From CAVPCZ01 sp963779225 (GTDB lineage Bacteria > Bacteroidota > Ignavibacteria > UBA10030 > UBA6906): a stretch of 64,000 nt of DNA. The translations under genes and the position numbers were made by a program. The notes beneath the pieces are model-generated. The model saw nothing but the letters and a program-made list of their open reading frames with translations. It was not told the DNA's origin and ran no database searches. The DNA lies in NCBI GenBank assembly GCA_963779225.1, contig CAVZWW010000003.1, positions 1,054,001-1,118,000 of the forward strand. The letters are read 5' to 3'. This document shows, piece by piece, positions 46,759 through 55,070 of this stretch. Position 1 is the stretch's first letter. Every line of letters begins with the position of its first letter.

Positions 46759-46786
46759 TGTAACATATTTCTGGAATTCTGTAACA
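46759..46786 (+). promoter_or_regulatory. Direct repeats, putative operator of the HMA-AraC regulator
   Basis: TGTAACA occurs at 46759-46765 and again at 46780-46786, exactly 21 bases apart, two helical turns. AraC-type activators often bind such direct repeats just upstream of a promoter. A TATATTTC stretch near 46806 and the copZ-like start at 46851 follow. Confidence 0.55.
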
Positions 46787-46850
46787 CCTTCAGGCCCTCC
46801 CGCCGTATATTTCAATTGGAGAAAGTAGGACACAATCTGCGGGAGGATCT

Positions 46851-47057
46851 ATGAAGACCGAAGAGCTGACAATCCAGGGGATGACCTGCGGTCACTGCGT
46901 TATGGCGGTCAGGAGAGAACTCGGCAAACTCGCGGGCGTTCAGGCGGAATCTGTGGAGATCGGCAAAGCACGAGTGCATATTGATGAGTCCCGGGTTTCA
47001 CACGCGGATATTGAACAGGCAATCCACAATGCCGGTTGCCGGCTTGTCGCCGGGTAA
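46851..47057 (+). CDS. copZ: CopZ-like copper chaperone
   Basis: The 68-residue protein is a single HMA domain with the copper motif MTCGHC near the N-terminus (LTIQGMTCGHCVMAVRRELG). The size is that of CopZ/Atx1 chaperones, which pass Cu(I) to the ATPase. GGGAGG lies before the ATG. The copper ATPase gene begins within 10-43 bases, depending on its start. Confidence 0.93.
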   Translation: MKTEELTIQGMTCGHCVMAVRRELGKLAGVQAESVEIGKARVHIDESRVSHADIEQAIHNAGCRLVAG

Positions 47058-47066
47058 CCTCCGAAA

Positions 47067-49349
47067 ATGGCGGGGCGAAGGCAGAAAGAGAGCTACGCAA
47101 TGACGGCTGATCCAAACATATCAACTCAGTCAATGACCTTGCCGATCGAGGGAATGACGTGCGCAAGCTGCGTCTTGCGGGTTGAGAAGGCACTCAAGTT
47201 GGTGGATGGCGTTGCAGACGCGGCGGTGAACCTCGCGTCAGAAAAAGCCAGGATCGAATTCGATTCTGGACGTGTAAGTCTTGTACAGCTCCAGAAGACG
47301 GTGGCAGACTCAGGGTACACGCTCGTGCTGCCGGACCAATCCACACCGGCGTCCGGCGGGGTTGCAGATGTATCTCCGGCAAAGCAGGAAGCTTTGAGGC
47401 AGCTCAAAAACGAGTTCATCCTGAGCGCCGCTCTTACCGTCCCGATCATGGTTCTCAGCATGCTGAGCATGACGGACTGGTATATGGGTAAGTTCCCATT
47501 TTCGACGGATGCCACAAACAGGATTCTGTTTCTCCTGACAATACCGGTACTTTTCATCCCGGGGCGGAGGTTCTTCAGGGGTTTCTGGACTGCCGCCCGT
47601 CACCTGACCGCCGACATGAATACGCTCGTTGCGGTAGGAACGGGCTCCGCGTTTCTCTACAGCACGGTGGCAGTCCTTTTCCCGGAGCTTCTTGGGAGGG
47701 CCGGGACGATGCCGGAGGTGTATTTCGACACCACGGCCACGATCATCACGTTGATTCTTCTGGGGAAAGTGCTTGAAGCGTCTGCGAAGCAACGGGCCTC
47801 GGATGCCATCAGGAAACTTCTCGGCCTGCAACCAAAGACCGCCCGCGTTTTCAGGAATGGCACAGAGTCCGATATCTCCATTGCAGAGGTCCACACCGGC
47901 GATATTCTCCTCGTTCGTCCGGGAGAAAGAATTCCGGTTGATGGTATCATCACCGGGGGGGGTACGGTCCTTGATGAATCCATGGTGACGGGCGAGAGCC
48001 TCCCGGTGGAAAAGAAGACGGGTGAAACGGTTGTCGGTGGAACGATCAACTTGAATGGCAGTATTGAATTCCGGGCCACGGCCGTAGGGCAGGGTACGGT
48101 TCTCGCCCGGATCGCGAAACTGGTCGAGGATGCGCAGGGTTCCAAAGCCCCGATCCAGAATCTCGCGGATACAATCGCCTCGGTGTTTGTGCCTGTCGTA
48201 ATAGGTGCGGCAATCCTCACGTTCATTCTCTGGTATACGGTCGGCGGATTGCCGTTTACGCTTGCGATGGTCAATTTTATTGCTGTGCTCATTATCGCCT
48301 GCCCCTGTGCGCTGGGACTTGCCACACCGACTGCCATCATGGTCGGAACCGGTGCGGGCGCCCGGCTGGGCGTGTTGATCAGGAACGCAGACAGCCTCGA
48401 GCGGATACAGTCAATCCGCACTGTGGTCTTCGATAAAACGGGAACGATCACCCGGGGAAAACCGGAGGTGACGGATGTCGTTGTGCTCAACGGGTACACG
48501 CCGGCAGTACTCCTCGCTTCGGCCTCTGCGCTCGAAAGAAAGTCCGAACACCCGCTCGCTGACGCGATCGTACGCTACGCGCAACATGAGGAAATCCGGC
48601 CCGGCGTTGCCGATGCGTTCCAGTCGCTCACTGGACTCGGTGTCGCGGGTATCGTTGACGGAGTCCCTGTCATTGCAGGCAACCTTCAACTCATGAAGGA
48701 ATACGCTATTGCTGTAACTGGAGTGGAGTCTGATGTCTCCCGTTTCGCGGCCCAGGGAAAGTCCTCCATCATCGTAGCGATAAACGGGAAACCGGCCGGA
48801 CTGATTGCCATTGCGGACACGATCAAACCAACATCCCCTTCGGCAATCCGTGCACTTCGCGAGATGGGGATCGAAACCGTCATGCTGACGGGGGACAACG
48901 AACTAACGGCCCGGGCGATCGCGGCACAGGCGGGTGTGGACCGGGTGATTGCGGGCGTCCTCCCTCACGAAAAGGTGGAGCACGTCAAAGCACTCCAGGC
49001 CGGGGGGAAAATAGTGGCGATGGTAGGGGATGGAATCAACGATGCGCCCGCTCTTGCACAGGCAGATGTCGGTATTGCCATGGGGACGGGAACGGACATT
49101 GCCATGGAGACCGCCGGCATAACGCTGATGAACGGCGATCTCAGCACGGTTGAGAGTGCCATTCGTCTCTCTTCCCGGACGCTCAGAACAATCAGACAAA
49201 ATCTCTTCTGGGCCTTTGTTTACAACGCGATAGGTATCCCGCTAGCAGCCCTGGGCATGTTGAACCCGATGATTGCGGCGGCGGCGATGGCATTCAGTTC
49301 GGTGAGCGTGGTCAGCAATTCGCTCCGGTTGAAGCGCTTCAAGGGGTGA
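47067..49349 (+). CDS. copA: Copper-exporting P1B-type ATPase
   Basis: The protein has 760 residues from 47067, or 749 from the ATG at 47100; neither start has a strong ribosome site. One N-terminal HMA domain carries GMTCASC. Eight membrane segments surround the P-type core: the membrane copper motif CPC (IIACPCALGLATPT), the phosphorylation site DKTGT (VVFDKTGTITRGK), the HP motif SEHPLADAI, the hinge MVGDGINDAPALAQADVGI and TGES in the actuator domain (MVTGESLPV). It exports Cu(I) from the cytoplasm using ATP. It forms an operon with copZ downstream of the HMA-AraC regulator. Confidence 0.96.
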   Translation: MAGRRQKESYAMTADPNISTQSMTLPIEGMTCASCVLRVEKALKLVDGVADAAVNLASEKARIEFDSGRVSLVQLQKTVADSGYTLVLPDQSTPASGGVADVSPAKQEALRQLKNEFILSAALTVPIMVLSMLSMTDWYMGKFPFSTDATNRILFLLTIPVLFIPGRRFFRGFWTAARHLTADMNTLVAVGTGSAFLYSTVAVLFPELLGRAGTMPEVYFDTTATIITLILLGKVLEASAKQRASDAIRKLLGLQPKTARVFRNGTESDISIAEVHTGDILLVRPGERIPVDGIITGGGTVLDESMVTGESLPVEKKTGETVVGGTINLNGSIEFRATAVGQGTVLARIAKLVEDAQGSKAPIQNLADTIASVFVPVVIGAAILTFILWYTVGGLPFTLAMVNFIAVLIIACPCALGLATPTAIMVGTGAGARLGVLIRNADSLERIQSIRTVVFDKTGTITRGKPEVTDVVVLNGYTPAVLLASASALERKSEHPLADAIVRYAQHEEIRPGVADAFQSLTGLGVAGIVDGVPVIAGNLQLMKEYAIAVTGVESDVSRFAAQGKSSIIVAINGKPAGLIAIADTIKPTSPSAIRALREMGIETVMLTGDNELTARAIAAQAGVDRVIAGVLPHEKVEHVKALQAGGKIVAMVGDGINDAPALAQADVGIAMGTGTDIAMETAGITLMNGDLSTVESAIRLSSRTLRTIRQNLFWAFVYNAIGIPLAALGMLNPMIAAAAMAFSSVSVVSNSLRLKRFKG

Positions 49350-49410
49350 GTCGGGTATTCCGCCTCTTTTCTCGATTTCCTGGCAGCATCCTTCAAATCC
49401 GTGCTTCCAG

Positions 49411-49469
49411 GGACTAACTCCCCTTTCATCCTTTCGGCTGATTCTTCCCGATTGTCCGTTCAGTATACT
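49411..49469 (+). promoter_or_regulatory. Stress-island element copy 3 (upstream of AsmA-like gene)
   Basis: The 33-nt block opens GGACTAACTCCCCTTTC and ends CTTTCGGCTGATT. A 19-nt spacer leads to GTATACT at 49463-49469. It lies about 100 bases before the next gene. Confidence 0.85.
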
Positions 49470-49566
49470 ACATCGGGTTCCATACGAACGCCTCCCCTGT
49501 TGGGGGCTCAAGACTCACAGGCCATTCGCAGGGCTATGGCTGGAAGGTGGTAAAGAAAGAACACTG

Positions 49567-50955
49567 ATGGCGCACGGTGAGATGTCACATTCTCTGCAGG
49601 CCCGAAGAAAGCGATCAGCGTGGAAAGTCGCCCTGTATTCAGGTGGAGCGATCGTTATCGCCATTGTGCTCGCAGGCGTCCTGCTCTTCCTGTTCCTGCC
49701 GGATATTGTTGTCAAGACGTATGTCAAAGGAAGGATAATACAGGAGTTTACGGAAGCGTATCCGGCATATGCCATTCGTATTGGCGGCATACAGTACAGT
49801 GTCCAGGAGAACCGCATTGGATTCGACTCGGTTGCATTGACGACGAGGGATTCAACCTTCTCCTGTACTATTGCCGCGTACTCCGTGAGTGGAATTGGCT
49901 GGTGGAACCTTCTCTGGGCAGGAGGGATTGTTCCCAACGGCTTTTCCGGGACAGCTCTTGACGCACACGACCTTGCGCTGACTTTTCCGCAGGAACAGTA
50001 TGAGCTTCGGTGCGGACTGCTGCGTGTATCGGTGCCGGATTCAGAGGTAGTGGTTGAAGCCTTGACGTTTCAGCCGTTGGGCGATGAGAGGGAATTCTTT
50101 GCTGATAGCAAATTTAGAAAAACCCGGTTTCGACTTGCTGTTCCGTATGCCAGAGTAACGGGTTTGGCGTGTCTCGACCTGCTGCAAGGCAAGAGCTACC
50201 GTACCCGTTCCGCCCATATCCGCGATCCATTCATAGACGTGTTGATTAATAAGGAAAAGGCTGCCGTTCGGGCCACCTCCAGGTCTCCCATGCCGAACGA
50301 GATTCTTTCTTCGATGAAGGAAACCCTGCAGGTTGATAGCCTGAATATCATGAACGGGCGGCTGACATACGGTGAGACGTTTGCGGTTGGCTCAAAGCCC
50401 GCCGTGATAACGTGGGATAGTGTGCAGGTGTCGGTACGAGGAATCAATAACTCCGGTGACGGCAGCGATACGATGGTGATTCGCGCCAGTGGAGAATTCA
50501 TGAAGTCCGGAGATATGCACCTGCTCATGTCGATCCCCATTGCGTCACCGGACTTCTCGTTTCAATACTCCGGCTCGCTGGAGAGAATGAAGCTGAATGC
50601 ACTCAATCCATTTCTTGAAATCGCCGACGAAACACGATTCAAGTCCGGCGTTCTGCGAACGGCAACGTTTGATATCCACGTTATTGACGGGCGTGCAGAC
50701 GGCAGCGTGCGTGCGGTATATACCAACCTGACCCTCGCAGCGATCAACAGACGCACAGGAAGCGAAGAAGGCTTCCTCGATGTGATTACGTCCTTTGTCG
50801 CCAACAATATTACCATCCGTACGGACAATATTCCGGACCATGCCGGTGAGATGAAGATCGGCAAAGTGGCGTACCTGCGCCGGAGGGATGACCCGTTTTT
50901 CGGCTTTGTGTGGTTTGCACTCCGCAGCGGAGTTGCGGATGTTGTCGGCTTCTAA
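49567..50955 (+). CDS. AsmA-like membrane-anchored envelope protein (DUF748-like)
   Basis: The protein has 462 residues. One N-terminal membrane anchor (VALYSGGAIVIAIVLAGVLL) is followed by a long periplasmic region of beta strands. Recurring segments such as YAIRIGGIQYSVQENRIGFD, VEALTFQPLGD and VQVSVRGINNSGDG resemble the AsmA/DUF748 repeating beta-groove fold. Proteins of this kind span the envelope and are linked to lipid transport or outer-membrane stability. Assignment rests on architecture, not on a signature motif. The AI-2E family gene follows 21 bases later, so the two are probably co-transcribed from element copy 3. Confidence 0.6.
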   Translation: MAHGEMSHSLQARRKRSAWKVALYSGGAIVIAIVLAGVLLFLFLPDIVVKTYVKGRIIQEFTEAYPAYAIRIGGIQYSVQENRIGFDSVALTTRDSTFSCTIAAYSVSGIGWWNLLWAGGIVPNGFSGTALDAHDLALTFPQEQYELRCGLLRVSVPDSEVVVEALTFQPLGDEREFFADSKFRKTRFRLAVPYARVTGLACLDLLQGKSYRTRSAHIRDPFIDVLINKEKAAVRATSRSPMPNEILSSMKETLQVDSLNIMNGRLTYGETFAVGSKPAVITWDSVQVSVRGINNSGDGSDTMVIRASGEFMKSGDMHLLMSIPIASPDFSFQYSGSLERMKLNALNPFLEIADETRFKSGVLRTATFDIHVIDGRADGSVRAVYTNLTLAAINRRTGSEEGFLDVITSFVANNITIRTDNIPDHAGEMKIGKVAYLRRRDDPFFGFVWFALRSGVADVVGF

Positions 50956-50976
50956 GGGAAAAGGAAATGAACAGGG

Positions 50977-52053
50977 ATGACTGATCAGAGTAATGCTCAT
51001 CGCGGGACACGACTCTTCATCATTGCGGGAGCGTCCGTCATCATCATCTGGGGCGTCAATCAGGCACAGTCGGTTCTGGCCGTGCTACTTGTCTCCGTAT
51101 TTCTCGCGGGTATCGGGACGGTGCCGGTGTCCTGGATCGAACGGAAAGGCATCCCTTCGGTTGCCGCCGTATTGATTGTGGTGGCGGCCCTGGTGACCCT
51201 TCTGCTGGGTATCGGTGTCGTCGTGGGTGCGTCACTCAACGACTTTTCCGAAGCACTGCCTGTCTATCAGACCCGCATCCATGACACGCTTCTCGAAGTC
51301 AAGACACTCTTGAGGGGAAAAGGGTTTATCCTCACCGACAAAATGCTGCTCGGCTATCTCAACCCGGGAGTGGTGATGGACTTAACGGGGGGTCTGTTTA
51401 CCGCACTGGGCTCCGTGGTGTCCAATACTATCGTAATCCTCTTTACCGTGACGTTTATTCTGCTCGAAGCCTCGAGCTTTCCGGCCAAGCTTCGGCCTGT
51501 GCAGGGTGATCCCAAAGCATCGTTACTGCAGTTAACGGGGTTCGTACATGATCTCGAACACTATGTGGTCGTCAAAACGTTGATCAACCTGGCTGCCGGT
51601 GTGCTGACCGCGGTATGGCTGTCCATCCTTGGAGTGGATTTCCCCATTCTCTGGGGATTTCTGGCATTTCTCCTTCACTTCATTCCCAGTCTCGGCTCCA
51701 TCATCGCTGCTGTTCCTGCAGTCCTCCTTGCCCTTGTTCAACTTGGGGGAGGTGCCGCCGCATTCACCGCAGTCGGATATCTGGTAATCGGCATGGTACT
51801 TGGCAACATCATTGAACCGAAGATCATGGGTCGAAAGTTTGGCATGTCGACGTTGGTGGTTTTTCTCTCGCTACTCTTCTGGGGAAATCTGCTCGGTGTG
51901 GTCGGTGCACTCCTCTGCGTTCCTCTCACCATGTCCCTCAAGCTCGCCTGTGAGTCGAGTGAAGACACCCGATGGATATCGATTTTGCTCGGGCCTGAGG
52001 TTTCTCCCGATAGCGTTCCGCCCGTTTCCAAAGGGCGCAGAAAGAAACTGTAG
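50977..52053 (+). CDS. AI-2E family transporter (PF01594)
   Basis: The protein has 358 residues with about 7-8 membrane segments. The family pattern is clear: a N-terminal pair of helices, a long amphipathic loop (SLNDFSEALPVYQTRIHDTL), and the conserved LWGFLAFLLHFIPSLGSIIA with GNIIEPKIMGRKFGMSTLVV and LLFWGNLLGVVGALLCVPLT. Members include TqsA and sodium/proton antiporters, so the cargo is uncertain. It follows the AsmA-like gene closely. Confidence 0.9.
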   Translation: MTDQSNAHRGTRLFIIAGASVIIIWGVNQAQSVLAVLLVSVFLAGIGTVPVSWIERKGIPSVAAVLIVVAALVTLLLGIGVVVGASLNDFSEALPVYQTRIHDTLLEVKTLLRGKGFILTDKMLLGYLNPGVVMDLTGGLFTALGSVVSNTIVILFTVTFILLEASSFPAKLRPVQGDPKASLLQLTGFVHDLEHYVVVKTLINLAAGVLTAVWLSILGVDFPILWGFLAFLLHFIPSLGSIIAAVPAVLLALVQLGGGAAAFTAVGYLVIGMVLGNIIEPKIMGRKFGMSTLVVFLSLLFWGNLLGVVGALLCVPLTMSLKLACESSEDTRWISILLGPEVSPDSVPPVSKGRRKKL

Positions 52054-52240
52054 AATGGTCTCATAGACTCTCTTCTTATCTGCATCGACGCTCAGTTTCC
52101 GATCAATAGTGTGCGGGAGCTGGCGCTGGATATGGATTTCTGGAAGCCAGAGATGTGATCAATCGCTCATACATTGTGGATGGAGAACAACCGCAGAAAA
52201 GTGCGGAATCGTAAAGTTGATAGAAAAAGGGAATATGCAC

Positions 52241-52735
52241 ATGAAACTTCCGATGTATTCGGTCATCGCATGTTGTGCGGTCCTCGCCGTTCATGGGTCC
52301 GTTGCGCAAGATCACGGGTTTGGACTTGGCGTGATCATCGGGGAGCCTACGGGAATCAGCGCAAAGTTGTGGACATCGTCCGTGAATGCGTTCGATTTTG
52401 GCCTCGGCTGGTCCTTTGGAGGGGATCGGATCGGGAAGCACGAAGAATACTATGAGGAAGGAAGCCGCGTTCATTTTCACATGGATTACCTGTGGCATGC
52501 GTTCAATGCCATCCATTCATCCGAACGATTTCCATTATATTATGGCATTGGTGGCCGCATAAACACCGGTGGTGGATATGACGCCTCGGTGGCAGTGCGA
52601 GGGGTGTTCGGAATCACATGGCTGCCGCACAATACGCCAATCGACGTATTTCTTGAACTCGTTCCGTCACTCCAGCTTACGCCCTCAACAGGGTTTGGCA
52701 TTGATGCGGGCATCGGGGCGAGATATTTCTTCTGA
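52241..52735 (+). CDS. Small outer-membrane-like beta-barrel protein
   Basis: The protein has 164 residues from the ATG at 52241 (an ATG six bases upstream is also in frame), after AAAAAGGG. A signal peptide ends near HGSVAQD. The mature part is rich in alternating aromatic and glycine-containing strands (FGLGVIIGEPTGISAKLW, LYYGIGGRINTGGGYDAS) and ends in GIGARYFF. A C-terminal Phe is typical of outer-membrane barrels. It resembles small DUF3996-type proteins. The function is unknown. Confidence 0.65.
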   Translation: MKLPMYSVIACCAVLAVHGSVAQDHGFGLGVIIGEPTGISAKLWTSSVNAFDFGLGWSFGGDRIGKHEEYYEEGSRVHFHMDYLWHAFNAIHSSERFPLYYGIGGRINTGGGYDASVAVRGVFGITWLPHNTPIDVFLELVPSLQLTPSTGFGIDAGIGARYFF

Positions 52736-52900
52736 CGGCACGGAACCGGGCAGAATCGCAGTGAGTACAAACTCACCTGCAGACTGAACAACAGGGGCGG
52801 GATCCAGAAATGGGTTGCACAATATTCATAAATTTGGCATATTTGATCCTGTGAAAGGCAGTGGGCGAATCCCTCCACGTACAATGAAAAGCACGGATTG

Positions 52901-53554
52901 ATGCGGAAGATCAAGATTTTCCTTATCGAAGACAACCGCCTGTTGCGCGATGGCATCAGAGCCATCATCAACAGGCAAGAAGATCTCAAGATTGTGGCGG
53001 CAACCGGAGGGAATCACGATACTCTGGACCAGATAGCGACGGTGAAACCTCAGGTAGTTCTCATGGACCTGGGGTTGCGGGGGAGTAACGGCCTGCGTGT
53101 TGTGGCAACGCTGAGTAAGGAATACCCGAAAATCAAAGTCATCGGAATGGGTCTTCTGCCTTCGCAGGCGGACATTGTCGAGTTCGTGGAGGCTGGTGCG
53201 GTGGGTTTTATCCTCAAAGATGCCACAATAGAGGAAACCCTCGAAACGATCCGGGCGGTTGTGCGGGGAACGAAAATTCTTCCTCCCATACTCACCGGAT
53301 CACTATTCAATCATGTCGTCGAGCACTGCATTGCCAGGGGGAAGGGGAACCTGATTGAGGCGGTGCGGATGACGAAGCGTGAACGGGAAATCATCGTCCT
53401 CATTACAGAGGCGCTGAGTAACAAGGAGATCGCCCTCCGGCTCAACCTTTCGACCTATACCGTCAAAAGCCATATCCATAACATCCTGGAGAAGATGGCG
53501 CTGCACAGTCGTCTGGAGATTGCGACACACAACCTGGAAAACAAGGGTATTTGA
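52901..53554 (+). CDS. NarL/LuxR-family response regulator
   Basis: The product has 217 residues. The receiver domain has FLIEDNRLLRDGIRA, the phosphoacceptor in VVLMDLGLRGSNGL and the Lys in GFILKDATIEE. The C-terminal LuxR-type helix-turn-helix reads MTKREREIIVLITEALSNKE then LNLSTYTVKSHIHNILEKM. All key residues of a working regulator are present. No histidine kinase gene lies beside it. Its position in the middle of the stress island makes it a candidate regulator of the eight repeated elements, which is untested. Confidence 0.92.
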   Translation: MRKIKIFLIEDNRLLRDGIRAIINRQEDLKIVAATGGNHDTLDQIATVKPQVVLMDLGLRGSNGLRVVATLSKEYPKIKVIGMGLLPSQADIVEFVEAGAVGFILKDATIEETLETIRAVVRGTKILPPILTGSLFNHVVEHCIARGKGNLIEAVRMTKREREIIVLITEALSNKEIALRLNLSTYTVKSHIHNILEKMALHSRLEIATHNLENKGI

Positions 53555-53643
53555 GCTCCTCCGTCCTCTTTTCCGCGTAACCCCGTCATTTCCGATTTCT
53601 TCTTCCAACTGCCTGAGAGGGGGCATTACACCCCTGTTCCATG

Positions 53644-53701
53644 GGATTAATTCCCTTTTCATCCTTTCGGTCTATTCATTCTGATATCCTGTCCGATATA
53701 T
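53644..53701 (+). promoter_or_regulatory. Stress-island element copy 4 (upstream of CsbD remnant)
   Basis: The 33-nt block opens GGATTAATTCCCTTTTC and ends CTTTCGGTCTATT. An 18-nt spacer leads to GATATAT at 53695-53701, a weakened form of the box. The flanks share ATTCATTCTGA and CATCAGGCT with copy 2, so copies 2 and 4 descend from one duplicated unit. Confidence 0.75.
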
Positions 53702-53791
53702 TACATCAGGCTGGTACGAGAAGCTCTCTCATTGAGGCCCCTTTTGTTCGGCGCCACGAGCCTATTGATGTCCGGAAGAGGAAGCCGACAA

Positions 53792-53956
53792 ATGAACCGG
53801 GATCAAACGACAGGTGACGACTTCAGGAAAGTGGTCGGGTAGCTGAAGAAGACCAATACCAGGCTTATGAAAGTACAGGCACGGCGGCAACTGCTGCAGT
53901 CGCCCTGTGCGATGCACATGTCAGGGATTTCACAAGTGATCCATAATGAAGAATGA
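53792..53956 (+). pseudogene. CsbD remnant with internal deletion and stop
   Basis: The frame from ATG 53792 reads MNRDQTTGDDFRKVVG, then a stop at 53840, then LKKTNTRLMKVQARR. The first codons match the CsbD start (MNWDRIEG) and the rest matches the far end of the gene at 35041 (DDFKKIVGELKRSNTRL). About 55 codons between them are missing. It follows element copy 4 as the intact CsbD genes follow copies 2 and 6. Confidence 0.7.
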
Positions 53957-54131
53957 TCAGGCGACGCAGGTTGAAACAGGTGTGTCTTTCGCACAAGAAA
54001 TGAAGCAAGTCTTCGTCGACTGGGTGAGAGCACTGCCCACGGTCAACAAAGACATCCTCAAGGATTCCGAACGGGAAAGCGGAAAACCGGAACAATTCTT
54101 CAGTGGAGATTCATCCGCGACAGGAGGTCAC

Positions 54132-54365
54132 ATGTTCAAAGAGAACAGCCCGCCAGACGGATCTTTGCCGGAGGGCAGCCAGGGTGAAGATGCAGTATTC
54201 AAGGGGTGGCAGAAAACGGGTGCGGGAGAAGTCTTTGCACTGTTTAATATCACCGCTCCGGGTCATCCGGCGCTTGGTTCCACGGTTACCGATAAAACTC
54301 TGCACAAGCTGCATCTCCAGGTGCCGAATGCTCCGCTTCCTGTAGGATCTATGGAAATGCGGTGA
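54132..54365 (+). CDS. Small GWQ-module protein
   Basis: The product has 77 residues from ATG 54132, four bases after a perfect AGGAGG. The frame is open back to 53946, so a 139-residue form is possible but less well supported. Residues 18-70 read EDAVFKGWQKTGAGEVFALF, then HPALGSTVTDKTLHKLHLQV and PNAPLP. This matches residues 27-75 of the DUF932 protein at 18286. I know the module only as a hypothetical domain of FCB bacteria. It is probably expressed from element copy 4 and is closed by a strong terminator at 54437. Confidence 0.75.
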   Translation: MFKENSPPDGSLPEGSQGEDAVFKGWQKTGAGEVFALFNITAPGHPALGSTVTDKTLHKLHLQVPNAPLPVGSMEMR

Positions 54366-54436
54366 TTGTCAACAACAGTATGCCATCTGATTTAGCGCAT
54401 CATTCATAACCGCTCTGCAAGTTAGATGATCTACGT

Positions 54437-54475
54437 AGCCGGTGCTTCTGGTGGGAGGCACCGGCTTTGTTGTTT
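54437..54475 (+). terminator. Rho-independent terminator after GWQ-module gene
   Basis: GCCGGTGC (54438-54445) pairs with GCACCGGC (54458-54465) and is followed by TTTGTTGTTT. It separates the GWQ-module gene from element copy 5. Confidence 0.88.
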
Positions 54476-54546
54476 AGAGAAAGGGACATGTGAAACAACA
54501 ACTCTGAAGCAATCGGCCGGGGAGAAAGGCCGAGCCGAAGGAAAAG

Positions 54547-54606
54547 GGATTAGCTACACTTTCATCCTTGTGGCCGATTGTGAAGCGGGGTTGTTGTTGG
54601 TACACT
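54547..54606 (+). promoter_or_regulatory. Stress-island element copy 5 (upstream of lipoprotein/OmpA operon)
   Basis: The 33-nt block opens GGATTAGCTACACTTTC and ends CTTGTGGCCGATT. A 20-nt spacer leads to GTACACT at 54600-54606. It is 83 bases before the lipoprotein start. Confidence 0.85.
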
Positions 54607-54689
54607 TGTATACATCCAGGAAGAGATGCGCCGTGCCAGGAAAACAGAAAACGGCAATCACGTTAACAACAACACCAAAGGAGGATTCA

Positions 54690-55067
54690 ATGAGACACAT
54701 ACACATGGCCATGTTGGTGGGAGGTGTTCTGTTCGCCTCGGTGATCGCAGGCTGTGGAAGCAGTCCGCCGGTCAACAAGGAGGCTTCCACATCGGCGATC
54801 CGTGCCGCTGAGGAGGTCGGTGCGTCCACAGTTCCCCAGGCGTCTCTCTATTTGCAGCTCGCCAAGGAGGGGTTGGAGAATGCCAAGGGCCTTGCCGCAA
54901 AGGGTGACAAGGAGGAAGCCGAGTCCATGCTGTTGCGTTCCCAGGCCGATGCCGAACTGGCAGTAGCACTGTCCCGCAGCGATGCGGACAAGAAAGAGGC
55001 CGCGCAGGCTATAGAGCGCGTACAACAGCTCCGAAAAGACAACCAATTACCGCAAGGAAGGAAGTAA
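54690..55067 (+). CDS. DUF4398-like helical lipoprotein
   Basis: The protein has 125 residues; AAAGGAGG sets the start. A lipobox (LFASVIAGC) near residue 22 makes it a lipoprotein. The mature part is almost all helix, with repeats of Ala, Glu, Lys and Gln (LYLQLAKEGLENAKGLAAKG, then EEAESMLLRSQADAELAVAL), in the style of DUF4398 proteins. It is followed three bases later by a lipoprotein that carries the same helical theme plus an OmpA domain. The pair probably forms a link between outer membrane and peptidoglycan. Confidence 0.82.
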   Translation: MRHIHMAMLVGGVLFASVIAGCGSSPPVNKEASTSAIRAAEEVGASTVPQASLYLQLAKEGLENAKGLAAKGDKEEAESMLLRSQADAELAVALSRSDADKKEAAQAIERVQQLRKDNQLPQGRK

Positions 55068-55070
55068 CTT

